Shown here piece by piece: positions 10,906 through 20,762 of a stretch of 64,000 nt of DNA (the first letter of the stretch is position 1; the number at the start of each line of letters is the position of its first letter). The DNA lies in NCBI GenBank assembly GCA_963513935.1, contig OY740765.1:69288253-69352252 (forward strand), given 5' to 3'. The stretch is from Aphrophora alni (lineage: Eukaryota; Arthropoda; Insecta; Hemiptera; Aphrophoridae). Both the position numbers and the translations under genes were made by a program. The notes under the pieces are model-generated. The model was not told the DNA's origin, made no database searches, and worked only from the letters and a program-made list of their open reading frames with translations.

Positions 10906-13900
10906 TTGGTAGCTCCAGGCCAGCCTCCCGTTCAAAAACCAACCACTTCGGATTTAAACATAACCTGAAACCACATTTCTTTAATAAACCATCTTTTCAA
11001 AATTTAAACTCAATGTCCTATCAAAGAAGAAACAATTTCGGCAATAGAATTCAAAATTACTTTACTCCCATTTGTTATAATTGTGGCATACCCGGTCATT
11101 ATATCTGGGGTTGTAAATTCTTCTCTCTACGGAATAGGCCTAGGCAAACCTATTCCAGCTCTAAGCTTTCCAACTGCAAACTTCAAAAAAAAAACAATAT
11201 CTCTCTTAAATCTAGGGGTCTGAACGATCAGTTTTTGCCTTTGGTGGAAGTAGCTTTTGGGCAAATTAAAGTTAAGGCTCTGCTGGACTCCGGTTCAGTA
11301 AGATGCGTCATTTCTAAAGCCCTTTTTAAGAAATTAAAAAACACCAAGGCATTTAAATCCATAACCAGGGTGAAGGCTGATTGTGTCACGGCTTCTGGAA
11401 GAAGGTTGCCCATTTCCTACTCTTGTCGTCTTCATCTTAAAATGGAACATTGTAGTTGGAATGTGGATTTTCTGGTGGCGCATAAGTTGTCGTGTCCTCT
11501 GATCCTCGGGTCAGATTTCATATCTAAAACGGGACTGGTACTTGATCTTTCAGCAAAAAACTTCTATTTTAAATTTTCAAGGTCTATTGTTTTTCCTCTA
11601 TGTAATTTCAGTAATTCTGCGTATAAACCTATAGTGTCCACAACATCTGAATCTACTGCTCCTGATCCTTTAGGTCATCTTCAAAAGAACGATAAAAACA
11701 CCATTCAAAAAATAATTAATGATTTTCCTCAGGTACTCACAAAAAGGTTAGGTTTAACACATCTAGTTGAATACGATATTCAACTGAAGGACAACACTCC
11801 GGTCAAGTGTTCTCCATACCAATTGGCACCTCCCAAAATGGAATACCTCCGCGAACACATCAACGAATTGTTAGATTCAGGAGTAGTAGAACCCAGCCGG
11901 TCCGCATATGCATCCCCTGTTTTTCTGGTTCAACACCCCGAAAAGAAAACAAGGATGGTGATTGATTATCGGAGGCTCAATCAAAACATCGTCGTCGAAG
12001 CGGTGCCGCTACCTAACTTACATCAAAGTTTTAACTGGTTTGTCGGTGCCAAATATTTCACAGTTTTCGATCTTAATTCAGCTTATCATCAAATCCCTTT
12101 GTCTCAAAAGTCCAAACAAATTACCAGCTTTTGTACTCCTTGGATGCTTTATCAGTTTACTCGAGTCCCTTTTGGACTCTGTACTGGTGCCCAAGTGCTT
12201 ACCAGACTCTTGGATCAGGTCTTCCATGACATCAAATTCAAATTCATTTTTAATTATCTGGATGACCTAGTCATCTACTCCAAAACTTGGGAAGAGCATC
12301 AAAAACATCTTCGGGAAGTCCTTACTCGTTTGCGGCGGGCTGGCCTGACTGTTAACCCAGATAAGGTCCGTTTCGCTGTGAATGAGATAAGCTTTTTAGG
12401 ACACCTAGTTTCTTCTCGTGGCGTGCAAATCGACCCATCTAGAACAAAGGCAATTAGAAATTTTCCGCAACCCAAGAACCCTAAGGCCGTTTCCAGATTT
12501 ATTGGAATGGTCAACTTCTTTGCTAAATTCATTCCAAATTTCGCGGAGCACGCTGCGCCTCTAAATCTGCTTCGGAGGAAGGGCCAAAAATTCTCTTGGC
12601 AAGCTGAACAAGAGAAAGCTTTTAAACATCTTCGGGAGGCAATAACACAGCCTCCGGTTCTCCGGATGGCCGATTTCGCTAAACCATTCATCCTGCAAAC
12701 GGATGCGAGCTCGGTGGCCCTTGGAGCAGTTCTACTCCAAGAAATTGACGGCTCACGCCAGCCCATAGCGTACGCTTCACGTACTTTAACACCTGCAGAA
12801 AGAAAAGCCTCATCTGCATATGAAGCCGAATGCCTAGCAGTAGTTTTTGGAGTAGAGAAATTTAGGCAATATCTAGAACATCGGGAATTCCTATTAGAAA
12901 CCGACAACCAAGCCCTTTCTTGGCTTTTAGCACGTCCTCGTCAACTTGGTAAATTAGGCCGATGGATTGCCAAGTTGACTTCATTGAAATTTAAGGTAGC
13001 GCACATAAGAGGAACTCAGAACATCATAGCAGACTCCCTCTCGCGCATGTTTGAACCGGAAAATTTCAACGAAGAAAATGTCACCTTTTCGTGTACCAGT
13101 CTCCTCACAAATTTTCCTCTAGCTTTTCATGACATCCAGACTCATCAAAAGGCCGACCCTATTTTGAAAAATATCATTGCCGACCTTGAACAGAACATCT
13201 CTTCAGAGAAGTACTGTTTAAGTAAAGGTGTACTCTGCCTGAAAAATCATCTGGAAAAGCCCACCAGAATTTATTTACCTCAGTCCTTAGTCGACCTGGT
13301 GATTAATTATCATCACGACTCCGTTGTGGGTGGTCATCTTGGAGTACTTAAAACTTTGTTTAAGGTAAAGGAGAATTTTTATTGGCCAACTTTAAAACAG
13401 GATGTCACCTCTAAAGTGCGAGCTTGTTCGGTGTGCGCTGTAAGCAAACCTGCTCACAACTCCAAATTAGGATACCTTGCCTCAACGGTTCCCAATCGTC
13501 CCATGGAAAAATTACACATCGACTACGTCGGACAGCTTCCTAGGACAAAACAGGGCTACAACATGATATTGGTCGCAGTTGACCAGTTCTCAAAATTCAC
13601 CTGGCTCATGCCTGTCAGAGATGCAACTTCCCACAGTACAATTAAGGCCTTAAGCCAAAACATTTTTCAAAATTTCGGTTTTCCAAAGATAATAATCTCT
13701 GACAATGCACAATGTTTTGTATCACATGTCTTCCGCAACTTTTGTTTTTCTCGCGGTATTAAGCATGCAACTTTATCTCCTTATCACCCCCAACCTAATA
13801 ATGCGGAAAGACTTAACCGAAACCTTAAGGCAGCCCTTATCGCCTATCACTCCAAAAATCAATCCTCTTGGGACGACTCCCTTTGCTGGCTTCAGCTGGC

Positions 13901-14330
13901 TTTCAATTTCGCACATCATGAGACTCTTAAAGCAACACCTTTTAGCATTCTTTTTAATTTTCTCCCCAATACACCACTGAGTCTCAGCTGGAACATACAC
14001 GATCTCCTTCCAAAACCTAATACTAATCCATCACAAGTTTGGCGCCAGGCCAAAGACAATATAATGAAAGCGCACCAAAAGGCCGAAAAGACCTATAACA
14101 AATTCAGGAAGCCTCATCTGTATAAGATCAACGATCTTGTCTGGTGTAAAACACACCCTCTTAGCTCTGCCATAGACAAGCGAGCTGCTAAATTGATGCC
14201 TCGATGGTCAGGTCCCTTCCGGATCATCGATTTTCTTACTCCAGTTACCGTTGCGCTTTCTTTCGCCAATTCACCTCGTTTTATTAAAAAAGCACACGTC
14301 GAGCAACTCAAACCTCATCATATAAATTAA
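10842..14330 (+). CDS. pol: Pol polyprotein (PR-RT-RNase H-IN) of the gypsy element
   Basis: This open frame of 1162 codons is entered by -1 frameshift at about 10881; the ATG at 10842 is probably not used. Numbering from that ATG: a second CCHC knuckle at 78-91 (CYNCGIPGHYIWGC), aspartic protease DSGS at 149-152, and reverse transcriptase with D410 and YLDD at 472-475. RNase H residues are D621, E663, D688 and D731. The integrase has an N-terminal HH-CC finger (ending CSVC), catalytic D894, D954, E989 (34 residues between the last two) and a GPF-type C-terminal module (RWSGPFRI). All key residues are present and there are no stops. The product would copy the RNA and insert the cDNA into the genome. 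No envelope gene follows. Confidence 0.95.
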   Translation: MSEPASNKAISSKKRRQVWSLVGSSRPASRSKTNHFGFKHNLKPHFFNKPSFQNLNSMSYQRRNNFGNRIQNYFTPICYNCGIPGHYIWGCKFFSLRNRPRQTYSSSKLSNCKLQKKNNISLKSRGLNDQFLPLVEVAFGQIKVKALLDSGSVRCVISKALFKKLKNTKAFKSITRVKADCVTASGRRLPISYSCRLHLKMEHCSWNVDFLVAHKLSCPLILGSDFISKTGLVLDLSAKNFYFKFSRSIVFPLCNFSNSAYKPIVSTTSESTAPDPLGHLQKNDKNTIQKIINDFPQVLTKRLGLTHLVEYDIQLKDNTPVKCSPYQLAPPKMEYLREHINELLDSGVVEPSRSAYASPVFLVQHPEKKTRMVIDYRRLNQNIVVEAVPLPNLHQSFNWFVGAKYFTVFDLNSAYHQIPLSQKSKQITSFCTPWMLYQFTRVPFGLCTGAQVLTRLLDQVFHDIKFKFIFNYLDDLVIYSKTWEEHQKHLREVLTRLRRAGLTVNPDKVRFAVNEISFLGHLVSSRGVQIDPSRTKAIRNFPQPKNPKAVSRFIGMVNFFAKFIPNFAEHAAPLNLLRRKGQKFSWQAEQEKAFKHLREAITQPPVLRMADFAKPFILQTDASSVALGAVLLQEIDGSRQPIAYASRTLTPAERKASSAYEAECLAVVFGVEKFRQYLEHREFLLETDNQALSWLLARPRQLGKLGRWIAKLTSLKFKVAHIRGTQNIIADSLSRMFEPENFNEENVTFSCTSLLTNFPLAFHDIQTHQKADPILKNIIADLEQNISSEKYCLSKGVLCLKNHLEKPTRIYLPQSLVDLVINYHHDSVVGGHLGVLKTLFKVKENFYWPTLKQDVTSKVRACSVCAVSKPAHNSKLGYLASTVPNRPMEKLHIDYVGQLPRTKQGYNMILVAVDQFSKFTWLMPVRDATSHSTIKALSQNIFQNFGFPKIIISDNAQCFVSHVFRNFCFSRGIKHATLSPYHPQPNNAERLNRNLKAALIAYHSKNQSSWDDSLCWLQLAFNFAHHETLKATPFSILFNFLPNTPLSLSWNIHDLLPKPNTNPSQVWRQAKDNIMKAHQKAEKTYNKFRKPHLYKINDLVWCKTHPLSSAIDKRAAKLMPRWSGPFRIIDFLTPVTVALSFANSPRFIKKAHVEQLKPHHIN
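10878..10928 (+). promoter_or_regulatory. -1 ribosomal frameshift signal (gag to pol)
   Basis: A AAA AAC at 10878-10884 is a canonical X XXY YYZ heptamer in the gag frame (codons AAA, AAC). Slipping back one base gives AAA AAA and continues in the pol frame. Downstream, GGAGGC (10885-10890) can pair with GCCTCC (10923-10928). Nested inside, TGGAG (10896-10900) pairs with CTCCA, extended by CTA/TAG. The gag TAG stop lies within the inner hairpin. Frame, heptamer and hairpin agree; efficiency cannot be judged from sequence. Confidence 0.9.
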
Positions 14331-15094
14331 ATATTAACAAATTTCTAGAACCTTCTCCTTTACGATTTAATTTTCTATCTGATCTTTCTTGGCCCGCACA
14401 AATTGTCATCTGGTAGTCTTCTTTCTGTGCACTGCAGAACATAATAAAATACGGAACCAAGCCGTATTTCCTCTAAGCCAAATGCACATCTGTATGTTTG
14501 GGCATCGGTGGGCTGAGCTCTCCTAGAGCCCCTCCGTGCCGTAATCTGTATAGATGTTTGCAGGCGAAGAGATATTAGTTTTCCTTATCCAGTGATATAT
14601 CTCACTGTTCCCCGGACTTGACGCTTTTCAACCCATAGTCTGATCAACTATGAGGTTCCAATTTACGGCAATGGCCGCTACATGTACCTGACATGTTTCC
14701 CTATCTAGACATATCTTAACATCGAGCACTCCGCGGGTGTAATCGATGCGACGAGAATATAGAGAGCGTCATGAACTCTTCTGTTTCTTCGTCACCATAA
14801 CGTCTTCGGACGAGGACATAGTGAGTCCATTTCCTTAATAGTTAAGTTTGGTGTATTTGTTCTTTGTTTGTTTATCTTGGTGAAGGTATACTGACCGGTT
14901 CTGTCGAACTACATATAGATAATGTGGCACTCGCTATGCATGTTAGTCTTAAGTTTTTGTTTGTCTCGAGGTCTAAAACACCTGTCTGAGAGAAATTTTT
15001 TTTACCCCTTCACGCACACTCTCTCTCTCCTTTTTCAAAATTTTGCGGGAGGCCCTTCTGGCCCCTTCTCTATTCCACTCTAACGCCGTCTTTC
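14331..15094 (+). other. gypsy 3' untranslated region, no env
   Basis: About 760 nt between the pol stop and the polypurine tract, with no reading frame of env size. It contains clear hairpins: AAATACGG/CCGTATTT (14447-14469, 7-nt loop), and a GGGCT/AGCCC stem near 14511-14538. It is more GC-rich than the LTR, so it may hold RNA structure used in export or packaging. That role is inference. Confidence 0.6.
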
Positions 15095-15106
15095 GGGGGG
15101 GGAGAG
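15095..15106 (+). other. Polypurine tract
   Basis: GGGGGGGGAGAG followed by one C, directly before the 3' LTR. This is the expected plus-strand priming site. Confidence 0.85.
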
Positions 15107-15107
15107 C

Positions 15108-17149
15108 TGTAGCATTCAAAAACACATTCGTAAATATACATTCAACTTGCTTAGCCTTGACAGATGCTGGCACCTGGCGGCCCTCTCCAAAACCAAGCAT
15201 CGCCTGACACCTGAATACAAAGTACAATTCGCCGGTCAAGCTAGCTTCCCTACTACCCGTCCACAGTCTAGATGTGATAACAACATGGTCTACATTCTGC
15301 ATTACTCCGTTAACAAAAGTTCTTTCTTTCTCAAATTTTACAAGTCTTATACTACATCATGCTAATTTACAGTTTGTGCGCCTTAGTTTAAACAATCTCG
15401 TTCTAAAATGTAAAATAAATCATCATTTTTCTCGGTACAAGCTCACGTGAACTGCGACAGGATTAACCAGGTACTTCAACCTTACAGATTTTGTCATATT
15501 ATAAATTTTGTTAATTTTTTTTAAATAATTTGTTAAATATCATGTATTCTTTAGAATATGTATTTCATGTTTTATTTAATATTCTATTTTCTTTTGAAAC
15601 TAAATTATTATAAAAAAATTTTCTTTTCTTAAAACATCATTTACAAAACCTTGTAAAGACACATTTTAAGTTTTGAACAATTTTGTGAAATAAGTGCAAA
15701 CTAATGTTGAACATTGAATGATCAGCATATCTTATTGAACATGTCAAATATAAAACAATTAGAGAAATTTCTTCTAAATCAGAAAATTTCGTTTTATAGA
15801 CTTTTGAAGAATCTTACAAGTCTTATACAAGCTTTCTTTTAAACAAAACTATATATATATAAATAAATTTATAATCATCTAAGAAGCTTTTAATTACAAT
15901 CTTAACGAATTTCTGTGATGCAATTAATTTACTTTAATTTTGACAAATAACCAGATATTTTCTTCAATAAAGAACATTAATGCTACAACATGTCTGATTT
16001 TGCACAGACGTTTAAAAAAAAAACGTGTTTTTTGTTTGCCATAGCTAATATGCTGGTAGAAGAAATAGGAGAAATAGAGAAATTCTTGTCTCACATTGCG
16101 CAAACCAGCGAAACATCCTAACAAGTTTCGTCCTGTTGGCAAAACACGTTTTTTGTATAACATAACTTCAGATTTTCAAGTGCATAAAAGTGATGTCCCT
16201 TTTTACAGCTGACTTTACAGAACTTTAACTAACTCATATTGTATATGTGCCTAAATTTACTTCCGCAAATATGTGTTCCTTAAAACTATTTTCTAGATGT
16301 AGACTTGTGTAATTATTTATAAATTATATAACAATTTCTTGGGTGGAGCCTGCATGCAATTTTCGGTCCTAACAACCTCCAAGAGGTTAGTTTCTAAATT
16401 AAAATAATTGACGTCAATTAACAAAATTTTCAAACTTCTAAATTCTTTTCTTTTTTTAAATATATAAATTTATTGGCCAATATAGTTTTTAAGAAATTTT
16501 CAAACCAATTATATTATGTAACTTTAGTTTAGTGATAAACATCTTAACTGTAGATATGATCTTTTTTGAACTTAAAATATCAAGCTCGTTTATATTTTGT
16601 TAAATTCTGTAACTGTTTAAAAAGAAACTATCATCTTATAAACTAAAAAGGGGGGGATAAGTTTTTTGAATCTTTTGATTAATTTTTTTTTAAATTATTA
16701 TACTTTTACATTAAGGGCGTATAATTTTTTTTTTTTGATTAATTATAATTCTGTGAATTATTAAGCTGTGCTCATTGTTTTTTTTTTATTGTTAAATTTT
16801 TGTAACTATAAATATATATATATACTAAAAGGGGGGATAAATTTTTAGAATCTGTTGATTAATTTTTTTTTTTTATCTAAATTATTATATGTTACAATTA
16901 AGGGCTTATAACTTTTACAATTTATGATCTTGTTAATCATAAGTTTTTTTTTTTTTTTTTACTGATGATTTGTGTCAGGATGTCTTTTGTTGTAAATGAC
17001 AAAGTCTGAACCGTCGAAATTTCTTTCTGTTTTCAATAAACTTGAGCCTTGTTAATTATTAAACTTGTCTTTGTCTTTTTTTATCTTTCTTTTCAAACAT
17101 TGTTACCATTTTGGTTCCGCCTTTATTAAATTTAAGTCCCCTGGTAACA
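15108..17149 (+). repeat. 3' LTR of the gypsy element
   Basis: The same 2042 bp as the 5' LTR at a constant offset of 8216, with no indel between them and no substitution in the stretches compared. It would supply the 3' processing site (AATAAA at 17035-17040). It is followed by the ATAT target duplication. Confidence 0.95.
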
Positions 17150-17153
17150 ATAT

Positions 17154-17642
17154 ATTGATAACATTTTCTACTATAAAACATAAAAACAGATAATAAAAGT
17201 AAAACTAAACTCCACATGAGCTTATACATGAAAAAAATATAAATTAGAATTTGAAACATTCGTTTAATTATAAACCGCACTGCTAAGATTAGGATGTGGT
17301 TAGTTAAATGGTAGTGAGGGAGAAAGATAACACATTCTAACGTATAGAGGTGGTTCAAGGATAAAAATGATTCTATAAACTACATATGGCTCCTAAAGTG
17401 ATAGAGGTGATGATGACCAAGGTTTCATGTATAAAACCCATAAAAACAAACTAAAGTGATAAATAAAAAGACTTTTAACTGATGTAATGAAAAAAATATA
17501 TTAAGGCAAACGTTAGATGTAAATAGTGTGTCATACTCTATATGCCGGCGGCAATATTTCTATGTATGAAGATACGATATTGGCACAGTGTTACTTTTAG
17601 AATGAACAAAATTAAGTCGTTCTTATTATTATTTAATGCTTA
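17154..17642. other. AT-rich DNA between two transposons
   Basis: Flanking genomic sequence continuing that left of 6888. No gene seen. Confidence 0.5.
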
Positions 17643-19410
17643 TTAACCCTAGAACCGGCAATGTTAATTTGTTTTTAAATTCTTCGTTTGTTTAAAAATT
17701 AATAAAATATATTATTTTTATACAAAACCTAACTTATAAGACATCATTTTTCTCAGAAAGATGCATAGAATTCATCTATGTATTAAAAAAACAATTATTT
17801 GAAATGGTTTTGGAGTAAGTGTGTTACATGTCAAAAAATGATGTTATCATTTTTCAGAAAAACCTGTATCATCCAAAATCAATAGCTTACCACCTTTTTC
17901 TAAGATATACAAAAGTTTTGTGTAATATTTGTCAATATATTTAGGAAAAAATTAAAATAAATTTGTTAAATTTTCAAAATTTAAAAAAATATTTTATGAA
18001 AAAAGGTAAATACGTCATTTTTTTTTTTCAAAAATTTACCAAAAATAGTAATATATATTTTATACAAAAGTTCTATATATCATTATATTCAGAAAGGTGC
18101 ATAGAATTTAGGTGTGTAGTGAAAAAAAAATGTTAGATGTGAAACATTTGGAGTTTTTTGGTCAAATACCAAAAAATCGAAGAGTAACAGAGAGAATAAT
18201 TTCACAGAAATGGTAATCTACACCATACAAATAGATTTTTTTGAATTTTTTCAACGATTACTAGGGATTTGTAATATATTTGTGAATATATTTAGGGGAA
18301 AAAAATAATTTGTTACATTTTCGAAATAAAAATAACGATTTTCCCTAAAAAGTGATACTCTGACGAGTGAGGTTAGGTTTGACACCACGACAATTTAGGC
18401 GTAATTAGTAACTTTCTAAAGCTAGGCCTAAGACAAAATCATTAGATTTCACTAGAACAATATACTTTACAAAGAATAACACACATATTCACTTGTATAA
18501 TCAAATAAAACACTCAATATAAGAAAATTTGCTTATAGCCTAAATTTACAACATACCTCTTAGGTTATCCCAAATATAAACCATTCACAAACTAGAAATT
18601 CACTCAAAAACATAAACTTTAGAAATAAAAACACATATATTATAACTTGTATACACAATTTATATACAATTTGTATACACAAACCTTCAAAATAACAGAA
18701 ATAATAAAAATATTACACAAATGCCATGCCCTTTTGCGTGTCATTTCATTTCAAGGACTCGCGTAAGAATGCCGATGTTTCGTCTTGAAAAGAAGCTACA
18801 GAAAAAAATAGGAAGGTATATCAAGTGATACCAACTTGTAGAATGAAATCTCCTCTACAACATACTATAAAGAACGATTACAAAATATCGAAAGAAAAAT
18901 GGATTATGTCATTTCGTAATCTGCACCGAATGCCAAGTGAATTTCGTGCTGTCAGGTTTATACTATCGTCAATTAGAAATATCTCTCGATCTGTGAGACG
19001 CAGAAAAATTTGTAATCTACGGTTAGAAAGAGATACATGTGATCTATAGAACAGTGTTTTGGTCGACTTATTTGACAGAAAAATAGATTTGTAATCATAT
19101 GGGGAAAAATGGCATCGCTTTTACTAAGAACCGCACAGTAAAAATCTATGATTTTACGCATCAAAAATATGCGAACTTCACCAATTTTTGGAATATTATT
19201 TATAACGTTTTGTGGTATTTTTTTTGCATGATTATGCATCTACGGAACATTAGTTTTCCAACGGTATTTTATTTATTGCGATAGGACGATTCTAAGTGGG
19301 CATAATGTTGAATTGCAAAATACGTGTTTTAGAGTTGGTGAACTAAGCCATGAGTTATGTCGCGGCCCGAGATATGTCGCTTCCGGGTCGCCTGCCGGTT
19401 GGAGGCTTAA
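17643..19410. mobile_element. Long non-autonomous piggyBac-type element, copy 1
   Basis: The element at 17647-19406 (1760 bp) is flanked by TTAA at 17643-17646 and 19407-19410. The left end is CCCTAGAACCGGCA; the right end (TGCCGGTTGGAGG) is its degraded complement. It is a diverged full-length paralog of 26222-27946. The left part contains an internal duplication with a period near 340 bp (ATTTTTATACAAAA blocks at about 17713 and 18054). There is no transposase reading frame. It lies in a putative intron of the ATF2-like gene. Confidence 0.75.
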
Positions 19411-20630
19411 AAACTGGGATTGCTATAATTATTGAGATCCTGAACAAATAAGTCACTAAATTTCTTATAATACTTATTTTTACCGGAAAAAACCTCATCA
19501 GCAAGTCTTGTTATTTTCTTATAACTTTGTAAAAACTAAATAAATCCTACAATATTAAATTAAAAGTACATTAAAATTATATGATGCAGACAAATTATAA
19601 AAATAATCTGGAGATATTATTAGTATGTTAATAAACAATATAATACGTTATGACACAATATTGTAATTTAAATACAATATATCAATCATTTTCAAAATCT
19701 GTTCAAAGTTAATCATTATTATAAAATTTTTACAAAAACATTTCATCCTTTTACAGTACTTGATTGATATCGATCCTGCATACAATTTAAATCAGTACTC
19801 AATATCTTTGAAGGTTCAAAGTTGTCAGAGTTTGGGAATATAATTAAACCAATTTTAAGAACAATGATCTTCTCGAAAAAGCATTTAAACTTATAACATT
19901 CTTTTGCTTACATAATAAATTATAAAAACATAACCAATTTTAGCTTTCACCTTCATAAAAAATCATTTTTATTTTGGTTCCTAAAATAAGCAGTAAGAAA
20001 TTCAGAAAAACAATAAGACCAAGATTTTAAAATTCAATACTGTAGTAGACAAAGAAATTTATGGCCAAAAGTAGCTGAATATAAAGTTAAAGGAATTCAA
20101 TTCCCAGAAATTCAGGATATAAGCAGAGTTTAAACTCTGAAATAACTTGTAAAGTGCGATGCTAGCACTGCATATATTGATACACACTGGAAGAAAGGCT
20201 GAGTGTGTGCCTTTGCCAGAGACCTCCTTATAAATTCTGAAAGTGATATCAACGTTATTTATATATAAATGATGTTTGTATTTAGAAGAATATAGCTGTT
20301 CTACTAAAACTTGTGCACTTTGGTCATTCAGAGTCTACAAGTCAAACAGAGTTCACAAGTCATAGTGCATACACAATTCAGAATTTGCAAGTATTGAAAG
20401 TAAGAACCACTCTCCAAACATACACACATAGGCACACAGATATTATAGCTGGTAGACATATGTCCTTCACATAACTAATGGACCACAAGCCGCCACTGGT
20501 TTTAGGTTTTGCTAAAAATAACCATGAAAGTGTTTAATACATGTTTCATTAAAACGTATCCAATACTAGAGCTTGATGAAGAAATATACTGACACAATTT
20601 AAATTGAATTTACAATAGAATATATTTTAC
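19411..20630. other. AT-rich intronic DNA
   Basis: No feature was found between the piggyBac-type copy and the ATF2-like exon on the minus strand. Confidence 0.45.
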
Positions 20631-20760
20631 CTGGTGAATTTCCCGTAATTTGTGATTTTTCTGGATGTCCACTGCTAGTTTCATTTCCAATTATATGTGG
20701 GAAAACATGTGGTGTGTGAAGAGTATCATCTCCAACTGAATTGGTAGACAAGCTGGGTGC
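20631..20760 (-). CDS. Atf-2: ATF2-like transcription factor, internal exon (downstream)
   Basis: On the minus strand the exon is bounded by TTAATTCTAG (acceptor) and GTAAAA (donor). Its 130 bp read as 43 codons plus one base: APSLSTNSVG, then DDTLHTPHVFP, then a Ser/Gly-rich tail ending NSP. It joins in phase 0 to the exon at 25621-25760 and ends in phase 1. The DDTLHTPHVFP block has two TP-like sites and looks conserved; the rest is low complexity. ATF2 proteins are nuclear bZIP activators controlled by p38/JNK kinases. The bZIP exon was not found and should lie at lower coordinates or outside the window. Confidence 0.7.
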
Positions 20761-20762
20761 CT

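Larger units (their letters stand above)
6892..17149 (+). mobile_element. Complete Ty3/gypsy LTR retrotransposon
   Basis: A 10,258-bp element with direct LTRs (6892-8933 and 15108-17149) and a 4-bp target duplication ATAT (6888-6891 and 17150-17153). It has a primer binding site at 8940, gag, pol by -1 frameshift and a polypurine tract at 15095-15106. The protease-RT-RNase H-integrase order places it in Ty3/gypsy. No env frame follows pol. The LTRs keep a constant 8216-nt offset from end to end, and I found no substitution in the stretches compared, so insertion was recent. Both reading frames are intact, so it may be able to move. It runs antisense to the ATF2-like gene. Confidence 0.95.

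Noticed and set aside
12299..12907. 202-codon minus-strand frame opposite pol
   Set aside because: Antisense shadow of the RT/RNase H region.
14331..15094. Search for an env gene after pol
   Set aside because: No frame of useful length, signal peptide or furin site; the element is treated as env-less.
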